A stretch of DNA of 64,000 bases, taken from Diploptera punctata. Taxonomy: Eukaryota > Arthropoda > Insecta > Blattodea > Blaberidae. The stretch is from positions 248,001-312,000 of the forward strand of contig JASPKZ010007421.1 of assembly GCA_030220185.1 (NCBI GenBank), written 5' to 3'. The notes under the pieces were generated by a model. The model did no database searches and was not told the origin of the DNA. It saw only the letters and a program-made list of their open reading frames with translations. A program made the position numbers and the translations under genes. Position 1 is the first letter of the stretch. Every line of letters begins with the position of its first letter. This document shows, piece by piece, positions 33,748 through 43,347 of the stretch.

Positions 33748-34052
33748 ATGCATACTAAACTACGTTCGCTTATAGTTGTTTACATCTTTTGTTCATTGTA
33801 CTTTGTAAACATGCCTAGTTGGATAGATGTAATATCAAAAGACAATCTCGTTCGAGAGTTGAGCTTACTAGGTATTGAGGTTGAAGGCGATGTAAATATA
33901 TTACGTCAGCGACTTAAAATTCATATGAATTCTCTCTCCCCGGCTGAACAAACATTAGTAAAGCGTAAGTTTATTGTAGACAGCGCAGTTAAAGTAATTT
34001 AAAATGTTGGAAATGTCAGCGTTTTGGACATCATGCTAGAGAGTGTCGATCT
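33748..34052 (+). pseudogene. gag remnant: SAP-like segment and CCHC zinc knuckle
   Basis: An 84-codon ORF (33748-34002). From MPSWIDVISKDNLVREL it reads LLGIEVEGDVNILRQRLKIH, resembling the SAP-like N-terminus of some insect gag proteins. In the next frame, 34001-34052 reads KCWKCQRFGHHARECRS, a perfect C-x2-C-x4-H-x4-C knuckle (34004-34046), then a stop. The capsid region expected between the two is missing and the frames do not join, so this is an internally deleted gag. It could be a non-coding relic or a short packaging-related ORF. Confidence 0.6.
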
Positions 34053-34857
34053 TAGTTGTTTCTACGTAGTTTGTTTGTATATTTGTTTGAGATATTAAGA
34101 AAGCTACTTATGTATATTGGTATATGAGCTGATTGAGTCAACCTTTTGGTTGTGGAGCTACTAGAGTGAGTTTCAGTATACGTGGTCCAGGTTTTGCTAA
34201 TGAGACGCAGGCTAAATTCTAAAATGAGGGTAACTAGAAGTTAGTAAGCGTCCATGGCCACGTTGTAAAAACATGTCAGTCAAGTTAAACTATGTTCTGT
34301 AATGAAGTGAATCCAAGCATGTTTGTTGTGAAAATACCTGTATGTTTATTACGAAAATATTTTGTATTATGTCACATGCTGAACTAGTATGTCTGAGGTT
34401 CCGTTTTCCTGTCTTCGCCTGTTTTTTGTTTCAGTTTACCCTTCCTTAACATTGGCAATACGACGCAGCCTGGAATGTTCGGCAGTCGAGCGCTTGGTGG
34501 ATCCGGCCGACCCCCGAGTGCCCAGCTGACCGACATGGTGGCTCTAGAACTACAGATTCCTGGATAGCGGTGGAGCGGGATTGCGATCCGGCAATCCAAT
34601 TATGGTATCGTCACCCTGTTCTTCACCGGGAACACCGCAGAGTTGTACTAGGGCGACTGAATCCAGATGGAATTAATTTTCAGCGCCTGTATAGTCAACA
34701 TGGAAGCGAGTGTGGTGATTGTGATTTTGGGGACGATGAAGATTTGTGTAGAAGTTTACCGCTGGAATCTGCTAGTGTTGATGTGCCCCTCCCAACGTGG
34801 GATTGTTCTACCGGACATTATTTTGAAATTTATGGACTGTTTTCCTTTTTTTTACCC

Positions 34858-34878
34858 GGAGGGCGCAGGGGGAGTTAT
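34858..34878 (+). promoter_or_regulatory. Polypurine tract
   Basis: GGAGGGCGCAGGGGGAG lies 4 bp before the 3' LTR, the position of the plus-strand DNA primer in LTR retroelements. Confidence 0.65.
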
Positions 34879-35984
34879 TGAACCGAAAGTGCCTTTCTGC
34901 GGTTCAGTATGGTATCTTTGTTCTCCTCCCTACTACAGAACATTTATGAAATATGCCAATGTCCTGTGTTCCTTGTGCCTACCCCTCCCCTTTTCATCCT
35001 TTCCGCCGCGCATCTCTACGGCGCATATCCCCTCTACTTGCGAACCTTTATATACATTGTACTCTTACCGAACATTATCATTCGATCAGCCTAGCAACCG
35101 GCGTTTGGTTATTTAAAGACGGATTCAAAGGTGGAATCCAGTTCCAGCTCACCATGCGACTGGAAGTTAAAAAAACTATTCTAAAATATAATTCATAATT
35201 AAAAGAAATTAGATAAAAATATATAATAAGATAAAGTGAAAGTACAATAAATTCCAGTCTTAATAATGTAGATAATAAATGCTTTCGATTTGATATGGTG
35301 GTCTATATAGACAAGTTGATTGAGGCCGAGAAGAGGTCTGTTTTGAGTTAGTCCAGCAATGTACGGAAGAAGTGATTCCTAAAGCTTGGACACGTGTGTG
35401 AGTGTGGTATTATGTATGGTATGTTATTTATTCAGTTATTTCTAGCGCTATGCTTGGTCGTTTGATCAAGAATCATCTTTTGTTATTAATTTATTGTTTT
35501 ATTTAAAACCAACTTGTTTATATTAAAAGGTTATCTTTTTAAACAACGCCCCTCTGTTATTATTCAAGTATAAGTAGTTGTTCACTCTCCTATACAAAAA
35601 TCACTCACTGTATGCTTTTAATAATCTGTATCTACATATGTATATATGTTCATCAGGAAAAGAAGGATGAATTAATAGCTGCCTTTCATGGGCCCGAGGC
35701 AAGCTGCTTTCTTACAGATAACTTCTTCGAATATCAGGACCACGTTAATAAATGCAGCAAATTACAAAGCCCGATCCCGGACAAGTGTTACGCTGAGCGC
35801 GGTTTGCTTTCTAAACCCACAAATGGTAGCAGTAGCGTAGTGTGGTTCACTTACCTACAAATGGTAGTAGATGCGTGGTTTCGTAACTAAACCCCTAAAT
35901 GGTAGCAGTCAGCGTGGTTTTGGTTTTCGTAACCCCCACAAATGGTAGCAGTCAGCGTGGTTATGGGTTTTCGTAACCCCCACA
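34879..35984 (+). repeat. 3' LTR
   Basis: 1106 bp. Compared with the 5' LTR it has an AT-rich insert of about 125 bp (around 35167-35294) and an insert of about 28 bp (around 35635-35665). It ends CCCCCACA followed by TATT. Confidence 0.9.
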
Positions 35985-35988
35985 TATT

Positions 35989-36203
35989 TATGCAACCATT
36001 TTGCTGCAAAAGTGTATTGTAAATGTCAGTCAGTCACATATGGAATTGCTCTACTATGATTATGTTAATGATAATTGTTTTGTTTGCAGAATAGGTATAT
36101 TTACCCAATAATTGTGGTAAGATGACAAAATTAACACTTTTGAAATTCATGTTAGCACCGTTAAGGTTATGTAATAAGATTTTAATTACGTATATAATTT
36201 TTT
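35989..36203. other. Spacer between the LTR element and Penelope A
   Basis: No feature beyond a CAGTCAGTCAC 11-mer at 36027-36037. Confidence 0.6.
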
Positions 36204-37489
36204 ACCAGGTAAGTGAGTCTTCCTCAACTAAGTTATTAAACTTCTTCAAGTTATTCTAATATGGAGGCCTCTAGAAAAGAATGTTTCATCTTCTGCGTTT
36301 TAACTGGAACTGATGGCTGATGGTGTTGTATAGGTTGTATAATGGATTTATGTCTGCTCTCGTTGAGCAGGTTTTCATTCCTTGCTTCTCTCAGAATATC
36401 TATGTCTTCAAGGATACTGATCCTGTTGTTGTTATATGCTTTGTATAGTATTGGCATAGAGTTATCGACTTTTTTCAAATCTATGGCCTGTTTCGAGTAT
36501 ATGTTTGGCAACACTTGATTTCTCTTCATTATTAATAAAATTTTTGATATGTTCCGAATTTCGTGTATTAAAGTTTCTTATTGTTTTGCCTATGTAGAAT
36601 TTTTCAGAACTATTGCATTTTAGTTTATAGACACCTTTATTTTCATACTTATTTGTTATTTCTGTTTTTTTAGAAATTGTAAGGGGTAGTGACGTGTGTA
36701 TAACCTCTCCTACCCATTTCTCATCCTCACCTTCTCGTGGTACAACCCGTTTTTTCAAACGAGGCTCTGAGGACCGAGTCACGGCGGTATAACCTTTCCA
36801 TCGGGTACTGAGTAAATGCAGTATCCTAATGTCTGTCCAGAGACTAAAAGGTAGCAGCCCTACCACTGGACTACTTAGCGTCGGGCCAGTAACCTGTCAT
36901 AAGGAACTTCAAAACTACTTTCAAGTCTCAACGCGAAAAAATCCAGAAGGAATTTTATCAACCTGCAGGAAGAAGAAGACCAGCACATCCACCCAAAAGA
37001 CTTTTGGATGGTGTTTCTCTTGAGGCCGAAACAGGTCAACAAATGGCCTAAATTCGTGAATGTACTATGATAATGATGATGATGATGTTAGAAACTATGT
37101 TATTGAGTTTATTATTGGTTTTAAAGGCGATTTTAATGTTTTTATCTTGTTTCTTGATCAAATTAGCTAATTTGGTTGATTCATTTCCTGTATAAGTTAG
37201 TGTAATCGATTTGTTTGTATTTGTGTTATATTCTTTTTCTAGTTTTGTTACATTTGTTAAATTGATTCTTCTTTTTTGTTTTCTAACTAATTTGGTGATA
37301 ATTTCTTCTTTGTATCCATTGTTATGTGCTAGGGATTTATATAGTTTAGTTCTTTTCAGTAGTTTGTTTTGTTTAGTGGTAGCTTTAACATTCTGTTGAT
37401 TAGGCAGATGAAGGTACTAATTTTCTGTTGTATTGGGTGTCTTGATTTTTTATGTATAGCTATTGTATTGTTTGTTGGTTTTCTGTATT
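36204..37489 (-). pseudogene. Penelope-like element A, minus copy (RT connector and GIY-YIG), truncated
   Basis: On the minus strand from 37489: KPTNNTIAIH, LTYTGNE and an Asn/Lys-rich connector. After a 409 bp insertion comes the GIY-YIG domain: NKYENKGVYKLKCNS, KFYIGKTIRNFNTR, SEHIKNFINNEEKSS. The tail is ILEDIDILREARNENLLNES and MKHSFLEASILE. GIY-YIG is the DNA-cutting partner of Penelope reverse transcriptases. The reverse transcriptase palm is missing where Penelope B sequence begins at 37490, so the copy is 5'-truncated. It mirrors the plus-strand copy at 42137-43347. Confidence 0.85.
36679..37087 (+). mobile_element. Retroposed LINE-tail-like insertion within Penelope A
   Basis: 409 bp bounded by TTAGAAATT (36670-36678) and TTAGAAACT (37088-37096), a 9 bp duplication with one mismatch. 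It interrupts sequence that is continuous at 42865-42895. The end of the insert reads GRRRPAHPPKRLLDGVSLEA, like a LINE C-terminal tail, then a GAT repeat. The 5' part is unrecognised. Confidence 0.6.
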
Positions 37490-37550
37490 AATATAAAATT
37501 ATGGAATATTCACCTGAAAGGTCCGTCCCCTCAACTTAATTAATTATTTA

Positions 37551-37588
37551 ACTGTAGCGCTTTCGAGATTTGTCCCATCATCGGCAGG
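37551..37588 (-). ncRNA. Hammerhead-ribozyme-like motif (Penelope B, 3' end)
   Basis: On the minus strand: CTG, CCGATGA, GGGAC-AA-ATCTC (stem II partly mispaired), GAAA, GCGC, TA, CAG. It overlaps the last codons of the element's ORF (PADD through ATVK). Stem II decay suggests an inactive copy. Confidence 0.4.
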
Positions 37589-39970
37589 ATTCAAAACTGG
37601 TGTTTCACTGAAGATCTGGTAGAGGGGGTTGCATGTATTGGGTTCGTTTTCGATTATCAGGCTGTCGTTGTTGTGAGCTGCTTTCATGATTTCCATCTCT
37701 TCGAGTACGTTTATCTTCGCTGGATTATTTTCTCTGTGCATTACTGTTTTCAATATTTAACATGTGATGTCCTTCATGGATAACGTGTTTTGCATAGGTT
37801 GATTTCCCTTCTGCGTGAATGAAGTCTCGAAAATGTTCTTTGAATCTGATGTTAAAACTCCTGTTTGTCCTTCCTATATAAAATGTGTTGCAGTCCTTAC
37901 ATGTCAGTTTATAAACTCCTTTGCTGTTGAAAATGTTATTTTCTTCAATTTTATTGTTTATTATGTTGTTTAATTTGTTATTGGTTCTGTATGCTATTTT
38001 TACGTTTTTATCGGCTTTCTTTAGTGTATTGGCTAATTTTGTCGTTTCTTTTCCTGTGTATGTAAGTGTTATCCATGTTTTGTTATTGTTGTCAGATTCT
38101 TTTTCTAGTTTAGTTATGTTGGTTTTGTTGTTCTTCCTTTTTTGTTTTTTTACGACCTTATCTACGAATTCTTCATTATAACCATTGGGTTTTGCCATAT
38201 ATTTAATATAGTTGAGTTCTTGGATATAATTGTCTTTGCTTAATGGGAGTTTCAACATTCTACTGACTAAGCTATTAAATGTACTAATTTTCTGTTGAAA
38301 AGGGTGAATTTTTGTTTATGGCCAGAGCATTGTTGGTAGGTTTCCGGTAGATACCGATTTCTAGTTTATTGTTGTGTCGATTTTTGGTTATAGACAATTC
38401 TAAGTAGTTTATGCTGTTATTAACTTCTACTTCTTCGGTGAAAGTGATTTTTTCATGCATGTTGTAGTATTTCTTTTTCTTTTCTGTTTTCATTGTCATA
38501 TATTACTAGTATGTCATCGACATATCATATTATTATTTTTATGCTGAATTTGTGTATTAGTTCCTCAAAATGTTTATTTTCCAGTTCTTGTAGCAAGATT
38601 TCTGCCATTATTCCAGATGTAGGACTCCCCATCGGGATCCCGTCTTCTTGAATAAATAGTTCATTGTTAAATTGAAAGTAATTTTGCTTTATTGTTGTTG
38701 TTATTTGTTTGTTTAACTGATTGATATAGTTATCTTCAAGTTTACTGTCTGTTAGTTTTTTGTTTTATTATGATTGCTGTTTCGTTTATCGGGATATTTG
38801 TGTAGAGGTTTTTTTATGTCAAATGATGTCATTTTAGTGTTCCTATTGATTTCTAAATGCTGTAGTTTGTCTGCTAGTTCAAATGAGTTCTTAATTGTGT
38901 AACGATTTTCAAGTTTGACATCATTTTTCATTTTCTGAGCGACTAATTTGGAAATTTTATAGTTAGGAGCATTCATGCAATTAACAACTGGTTCTATGGG
39001 AATGTTGTCTTTATGGATTTTTGGAAGGGCTTTCATTACTGGTGGTGAGGGAGTATCATTTACCCATTTGGTGTTTTTGTATTTATTATGTTCATTATTG
39101 GTTGTGTTGGTGATTAGAGGTCACGATTTTAGTGCTTCTTTTATTTGTCTGCTATAATTCCCTGTGGGATCTTATTCAATTTTTTTGAAATTGTTTTCTT
39201 TTATAAATTGCTTTATTTTATTGATGTATTTTTCCTTTTCCATAATAACTATTGTGTTGCCCTTGTTGGCTTTTGTTATTATATTATTGTTCCTAAATTT
39301 TGTTTTTATTTTAGAGATGTTCTTGAGAGTTTGTTTATCTTTATTGTTTATTGTTGGTGGAGTTTCATTTATGACTTTAGCTGTTACGTATCTAATATGA
39401 TTTTTGTTATTAATGTTAAGTTTATTTATTGCAATTTCACTTTCAGTAATTAAATTTTGTTGTGTTCTTTTTATGTTGTGTGTAGGGAAATTGAATTTGT
39501 ATCCCTTTTCTAGCAAGTCTGTTTCATGTTTGTTGAATTTTATTTTTGTAAGGTTTGTAATTCTTTTGTCCTCGAAATTGTGTGATTTGTTGTTATGTTT
39601 TAGATATGTGTTGTGTTGCATGGCCTATAATTTAGTTAGCTTCTTGTCCATTGTTTCATAATTATTGTAGATATTATTATTAATGTTTTCGTGAATTTGG
39701 TTTTCTACAATTGTCCAACATTTGACGAATAACATAGCTGCCTCTTGTGTGTAGTAGTATAGCTGGTTGTTGATGTTTTGCTTCTTTATGTATAGGAATC
39801 TGATTCAGTTTTTTATCCAATTAATTTCGGCCTGTTTTTGTACTTTTGTTGCTGTATTATTTCTGTTTTTTTATTTTTATTTTAGCGTAGTTAGGTATTA
39901 TATTGTGTTTTAAGCATTCTTTCTTGAAGTGTATGTTCGCGATCGTTTTGTGAAGTTGCGTTTTGAGGTT

Positions 39971-39981
39971 AGAATACTTGT
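39971..39981. repeat. Target duplication of the tRNA-bearing array, left
   Basis: AGAATACTTGT, repeated exactly at 41700-41710. It lies inside the 5' part of Penelope B. Confidence 0.85.
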
Positions 39982-40043
39982 TTTTATTATTGATTTCGTA
40001 CATCTCATTGATGGATAAATCATATTTGAAGAGAAAAATTATA

Positions 40044-40117
40044 CGCTCAGACCGGGACTTGAACCCGGGACCCTTGGTTCTCTAGACCAAGTGCTCTACC
40101 AACTGAGCTACCTGAGC
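40044..40117 (-). tRNA. tRNA-like gene, array unit 1 (Lys-like body, loop reads AGA)
   Basis: GCTCAGG pairs perfectly with TCTGAGC except one G-U. D arm GCTC...GAGC. Anticodon stem TTGGT/ACCAA with loop CTAGAGA (U33, anticodon AGA by position). T arm CCGGG-TTCAAGT-CCCGG. A box TAGCTCAGTTGG and B box GGTTCAAGTCC are intact. One extra base lies between the D and anticodon stems. The short variable loop does not fit a serine tRNA, so decoding identity is doubtful. Confidence 0.6.
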
Positions 40118-40336
40118 AAGTACCGATCTAAACGCAAATCTTTCTCTATATACATTGTAATTCCCATCCACCAAATGCTGTGAAGCCATGCTTCTATCTT
40201 GCAAATGGCGGCTCCTTTATTAAGAAGACATATTTGGGAATTGTAAATTACAGCCAGTACGGCTTTTTCCAAGTTTTTATTATTGATTTCGTACATCTCA
40301 TTGATGGATAAATCATATTTGAAGAGAAAAATTATA

Positions 40337-40410
40337 CGCTCAGACCGGGACTTGAACCCGGGACCCTTGGTTCTCTAGACCAAGTGCTCTACCAACTGAG
40401 CTACCTGAGC
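40337..40410 (-). tRNA. tRNA-like gene, array unit 2
   Basis: Same sequence as unit 1, 293 bp away, same orientation. Pol III boxes intact. Confidence 0.6.
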
Positions 40411-40723
40411 AAGTACCGATCTAAACGCAAATCTTTCTCTATATACATTGTAATTCCCATCCACCAAATGCTGTGAAGCCATGCTTCTATCTTGCAAATG
40501 GCGGCTCCTTTATTAAGAAGACATATTTGGGAATTGTAAATTACAGCCAGTACGGCTTTTTCCAAGTTTTTATTATTGATTTCGTACATGTAATTTACAA
40601 TTCCCAAATATGTCTTCTTAATAAAGGAGCCGCCATTTGCAAGATAGAAGCATGGCTTCACAGCATTTGGTGGATGGGAATTACAATGTATATAGAGAAA
40701 GATTTGCGTTTAGATCGGTACTT

Positions 40724-40797
40724 GCTCAGGTAGCTCAGTTGGTAGAGCACTTGGTCTAGAGAACCAAGGGTCCCGGGTTCAAGTCCCGGTCTGAGCG
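40724..40797 (+). tRNA. tRNA-like gene, array unit 3
   Basis: Same tRNA-like body, opposite orientation to units 1 and 2. First unit right of the head-to-head junction. Confidence 0.6.
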
Positions 40798-41016
40798 TAT
40801 AATTTTTCTCTTCAAATATGATTTATCCATCAATGAGATGTACGAAATCAATAATAAAAACTTGGAAAAAGCCGTACTGGCTGTAATTTACAATTCCCAA
40901 ATACGTCTTCTTAATAAAGGAGCCGCCATTTGCAAGATAGAAGCATGGCTTCACAGCATTTGGTGGATGGGAATTACAATGTATATAGAGAAAGATTTGC
41001 GTTTAGATCGGTACTT

Positions 41017-41090
41017 GCTCAGGTAGCTCAGTTGGTAGAGCACTTGGTCTAGAGAACCAAGGGTCCCGGGTTCAAGTCCCGGTCTGAGCG
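41017..41090 (+). tRNA. tRNA-like gene, array unit 4
   Basis: Identical body to unit 3, 293 bp downstream. Its spacer differs by one base (CAAATACGTC for CAAATATGTC). Confidence 0.6.
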
Positions 41091-41309
41091 TATAATTTTT
41101 CTCTTCAAATATGATTTATCCATCAATGAGATGTACGAAATCAATAATAAAAACTTGGAAAAAGCCGTACTGGCTGTAATTTACAATTCCCAAATATGTC
41201 TTCTTAATAAAGGAGCCGCCATTTGCAAGATAGAAGCATGGCTTCACAGCATTTGGTGGATGGGAATTACAATGTATATAGAGAAAGATTTGCGTTTAGA
41301 TCGGTACTT

Positions 41310-41383
41310 GCTCAGGTAGCTCAGTTGGTAGAGCACTTGGTCTAGAGAACCAAGGGTCCCGGGTTCAAGTCCCGGTCTGAGCG
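41310..41383 (+). tRNA. tRNA-like gene, array unit 5
   Basis: Identical body, 293 bp downstream of unit 4. Confidence 0.6.
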
Positions 41384-41602
41384 TATAATTTTTCTCTTCA
41401 AATATGATTTATCCATCAATGAGATGTACGAAATCAATAATAAAAACTTGGAAAAAGCCGTACTGGCTGTAATTTACAATTCCCAAATATGTCTTCTTAA
41501 TAAAGGAGCCGCCATTTGCAAGATAGAAGCATGGCTTCACAGCATTTGGTGGATGGGAATTACAATGTATATAGAGAAAGATTTGCGTTTAGATCGGTAC
41601 TT

Positions 41603-41676
41603 GCTCAGGTAGCTCAGTTGGTAGAGCACTTGGTCTAGAGAACCAAGGGTCCCGGGTTCAAGTCCCGGTCTGAGCG
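41603..41676 (+). tRNA. tRNA-like gene, array unit 6
   Basis: Identical body. The array stops 23 bp later at TTCAAATATG, where the 11 bp duplication follows. Confidence 0.6.
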
Positions 41677-41710
41677 TATAATTTTTCTCTTCAAATATGA
41701 GAATACTTGT

Positions 41711-42136
41711 GTTTAATTTTAGCCTGACTGGCTGCACAAGCAACTTTATAAGATTCATGATGTGTTTCGTTGAGGTATTATTCAAAATTAATATAAAATT
41801 ATGGAATATTCACCTGAAAGGTGCGTCTCCTCAACTTAATTAATTATTTAACTGTAGCGCTTTCGGGACTTGTCCCATCATCGGCAGGATTCAAAACTGG
41901 TGTTTCACTGATGATCTGGTAGAGGGGGTTGCATGTATTGGGTTCGTTTTCGTTTACTAGGCTGTCGTTGTTGTGAGCTGCTTTCATGATTTCCATCTCT
42001 TCAAGTAAGTTTATCTTCGCTGGATTATTTTCTCTGTGCATTACTGTTTTGCATAGCTTGATTTCCGTTCTGCGTGAATGAAGTCTCGAAAATGTTCTTT
42101 GAATCTGATGTTAAAACTCCTGTTTGTCCTTCCTTT
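41711..42136 (-). pseudogene. Penelope B: 5' leader joined to the C-terminus of a tandem upstream copy
   Basis: On the minus strand, 42136-41787 encodes the start of the GIY-YIG module (SFNIRFKEHF region, with a small deletion near 42055) and the C-terminus with LLEEMEIMKAAHNND and NPADDGTSPESATVK. It is followed directly by leader sequence (41786-41711) that continues, across the array insertion, into Penelope B at 39970. This is the head-to-tail layout in which Penelope elements have terminal repeats. At 42136/42137 it is joined head to head with Penelope A. Confidence 0.75.
41851..41888 (-). ncRNA. Hammerhead-ribozyme-like motif (Penelope B, terminal repeat)
   Basis: On the minus strand: CTG, CCGATGA, GGGAC-AA-GTCCC (perfect 5 bp stem II), GAAA, GCGC, TA, CAG. 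Same as 10318-10355, with the same U-to-C change in the core. Confidence 0.5.
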
Positions 42137-43347
42137 AAGTTCAACAACGAAATATACACACAAGACAACGGAATACCAATGGGCAGCCCAACATCAGGCA
42201 TCATTTCTGAAATATTCCTACAACACCTAGAAGACAAAAATTTCGAAAAACTAAAAGAAAAATTCAAAATCCAATTATTAGTAAGATATGTCAATGACCT
42301 TCTAATAATATATGGAAATGACATCTACATAGAAAAAGAAATCGCAGATGAATTAAACAAAATGCACAACAAAATTCAATTCACAGAAGAAACTGAAAAT
42401 AATAACTCCCTAAACTATTTAGACTTAATACTTTCCAAAAATGTTACTAACAACAATCTAGACATATGCATATACAGAAAACCAACAAACAACACAATAG
42501 CTATACACCAAAAATCAAGACACCCAATACAACAGAAAATTAGTACCTTCATCAGCCTAATCAACAAAATGTTAAAGCTACCACTAAACAAAACAAACTA
42601 CAGAAAAGAACTAAACTATATAAAATCCCTAGCACATAACAATGGATACAAAGAAGAAATGATCACCAAATTAGTCAGAAAACAAAAAACAAGAATCAAT
42701 TTAACAAATATAACAAAACTAGAAAAAGGATGTAACACAAATACAAACAAATCGATTACACTAACTTATACAGGAAATAAACAACCGAATTAGCTAATTC
42801 GATCAAGAAACAAGATAAAAAACATTAAAATCGCCTTTAAAACCAATAATAAACTCAATAACATAATTTCTAACAAAACAGAAATAACAAATAAGTATGA
42901 AGATAAAGGTGTCTATAAACTAAAATGCAATAGTTGTGAAAAATTCTACATAAGCAAAACAATAAGAAACTTTAATACACGATATTCGGAACATTTCAAA
43001 AATTTTATTAATAATGAAGATAAATCAAGTTTTGCCAAACATATACTCAAAACAAGTCATCGATTTGAAAAAATCGATAACTCCATGTCAATACTACACA
43101 AAGCATATAACAACAACAGGGTCAGTATCCTTGAAGACATAGATATTCTGAGAGAAGCAAGGAATGAAAACTTGCTCAACGAGAACAACGAGAGCAGATA
43201 TAAATCCATTATACAACCTATACAACACCATCAGCCATCAGTTCCAGTTAAAATGCAGAAGATGAAACATTCTTTTCTAGAGGCCTCCATATTAGAATAA
43301 CTTGAAGAAGTTCAATAACTTAGCTGAGGAAGAGTGACTTACCAGGT
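42137..43347 (+). pseudogene. Penelope-like element A, plus copy (RT C-terminal half and GIY-YIG)
   Basis: From 42137: KFNNEIYTQDNGIPMGSPTS and LLVRYVNDLLIIYGND. The catalytic box reads YVND (42287-42298) where the family has YVDD, so the second Asp is lost. Then NSLNYLDLIL, ICIYRKPTNNTIAIHQKSR, KTNYRKELNYIKSLAHNNGY and SITLTYTG. After a frameshift at about 42780: KIAFKTNNKLNN, DKGVYKLKCNSCEKFYISK (Gly to Ser in YIG) and NFNTRYSEHFKNFINNEDKS. Tail: RVSILEDIDILREARNENLL, MKHSFLEASILE. The open frame from 42074 is a chimera, since its first 21 codons come from inverted Penelope B. The element ends near 43347. Confidence 0.85.

Larger units (their letters stand above)
32397..35984 (+). mobile_element. 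Non-autonomous LTR retrotransposon with TATT target duplication
   Basis: Two direct LTRs (32397-33356 and 34879-35984) start TGAACCGAAAGTGCC and end CCCCCACA. Flanks are TATT at 32393-32396 and 35985-35988. A primer site lies 2 bp after the left LTR and a purine-rich tract precedes the right one. The 1.5 kb interior has only a gag remnant: no protease, reverse transcriptase or integrase. The LTRs are nearly identical outside two indels, so insertion looks fairly recent. It must rely on another element's enzymes. Confidence 0.88.
37490..39981 (-). pseudogene. Penelope-like element B, RT plus GIY-YIG polyprotein, broken
   Basis: Read on the minus strand from about 39970. N-terminal region: KNKYSNLKTQLHKTIANIHF, KHETDLLEKGYKFNFPTHN, IITKANKGNTIVIMEKEKYI. 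Reverse transcriptase: KALPKIHKDNIPIEPVVN, APNYKISKLV, TSFDIK (catalytic Asp, then a frameshift), GIPMGSPTSGIMAEILLQEL, and YVDD at 38524-38513, preceded by a stop where Arg is expected. Connector: LTYTGKETTKLANTLKKADK. GIY-YIG: GVYKLTCKDCNTFYIGRTN, FNIRFKEHF. C-terminus: VLEEMEIMKAAHNND and NPADDGTNLESATVK. These elements copy RNA and insert it with the help of the GIY-YIG nuclease. The catalytic residues survive, but several frameshifts and stops disable this copy. Confidence 0.88.
39982..41699. mobile_element. Palindromic array of 293 bp tRNA-bearing units inserted into Penelope B
   Basis: Six copies of a 293 bp unit: two in minus orientation (to about 40589), then four in plus orientation. 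They meet at 40589/40590 in a head-to-head junction that lacks about 45 bp of one arm. Units are nearly identical. Each holds one tRNA-like gene and a spacer that happens to carry a 62-codon ORF. The array is bounded by perfect 11 bp repeats (39971-39981, 41700-41710) and Penelope B sequence lies on both sides, so it entered as one insertion. Confidence 0.85.

Noticed and set aside
32407..35198. ORFs of 61-149 codons in both LTRs
   Set aside because: Identical because the LTRs are duplicates. No domain, and they lie in regulatory sequence.
40108..41612. Five near-identical 62-86 codon ORFs (MYEINNKN start)
   Set aside because: They are one spacer sequence repeated in the tRNA-bearing array. 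Conservation follows from recent duplication, and there is no coding signature beyond openness.
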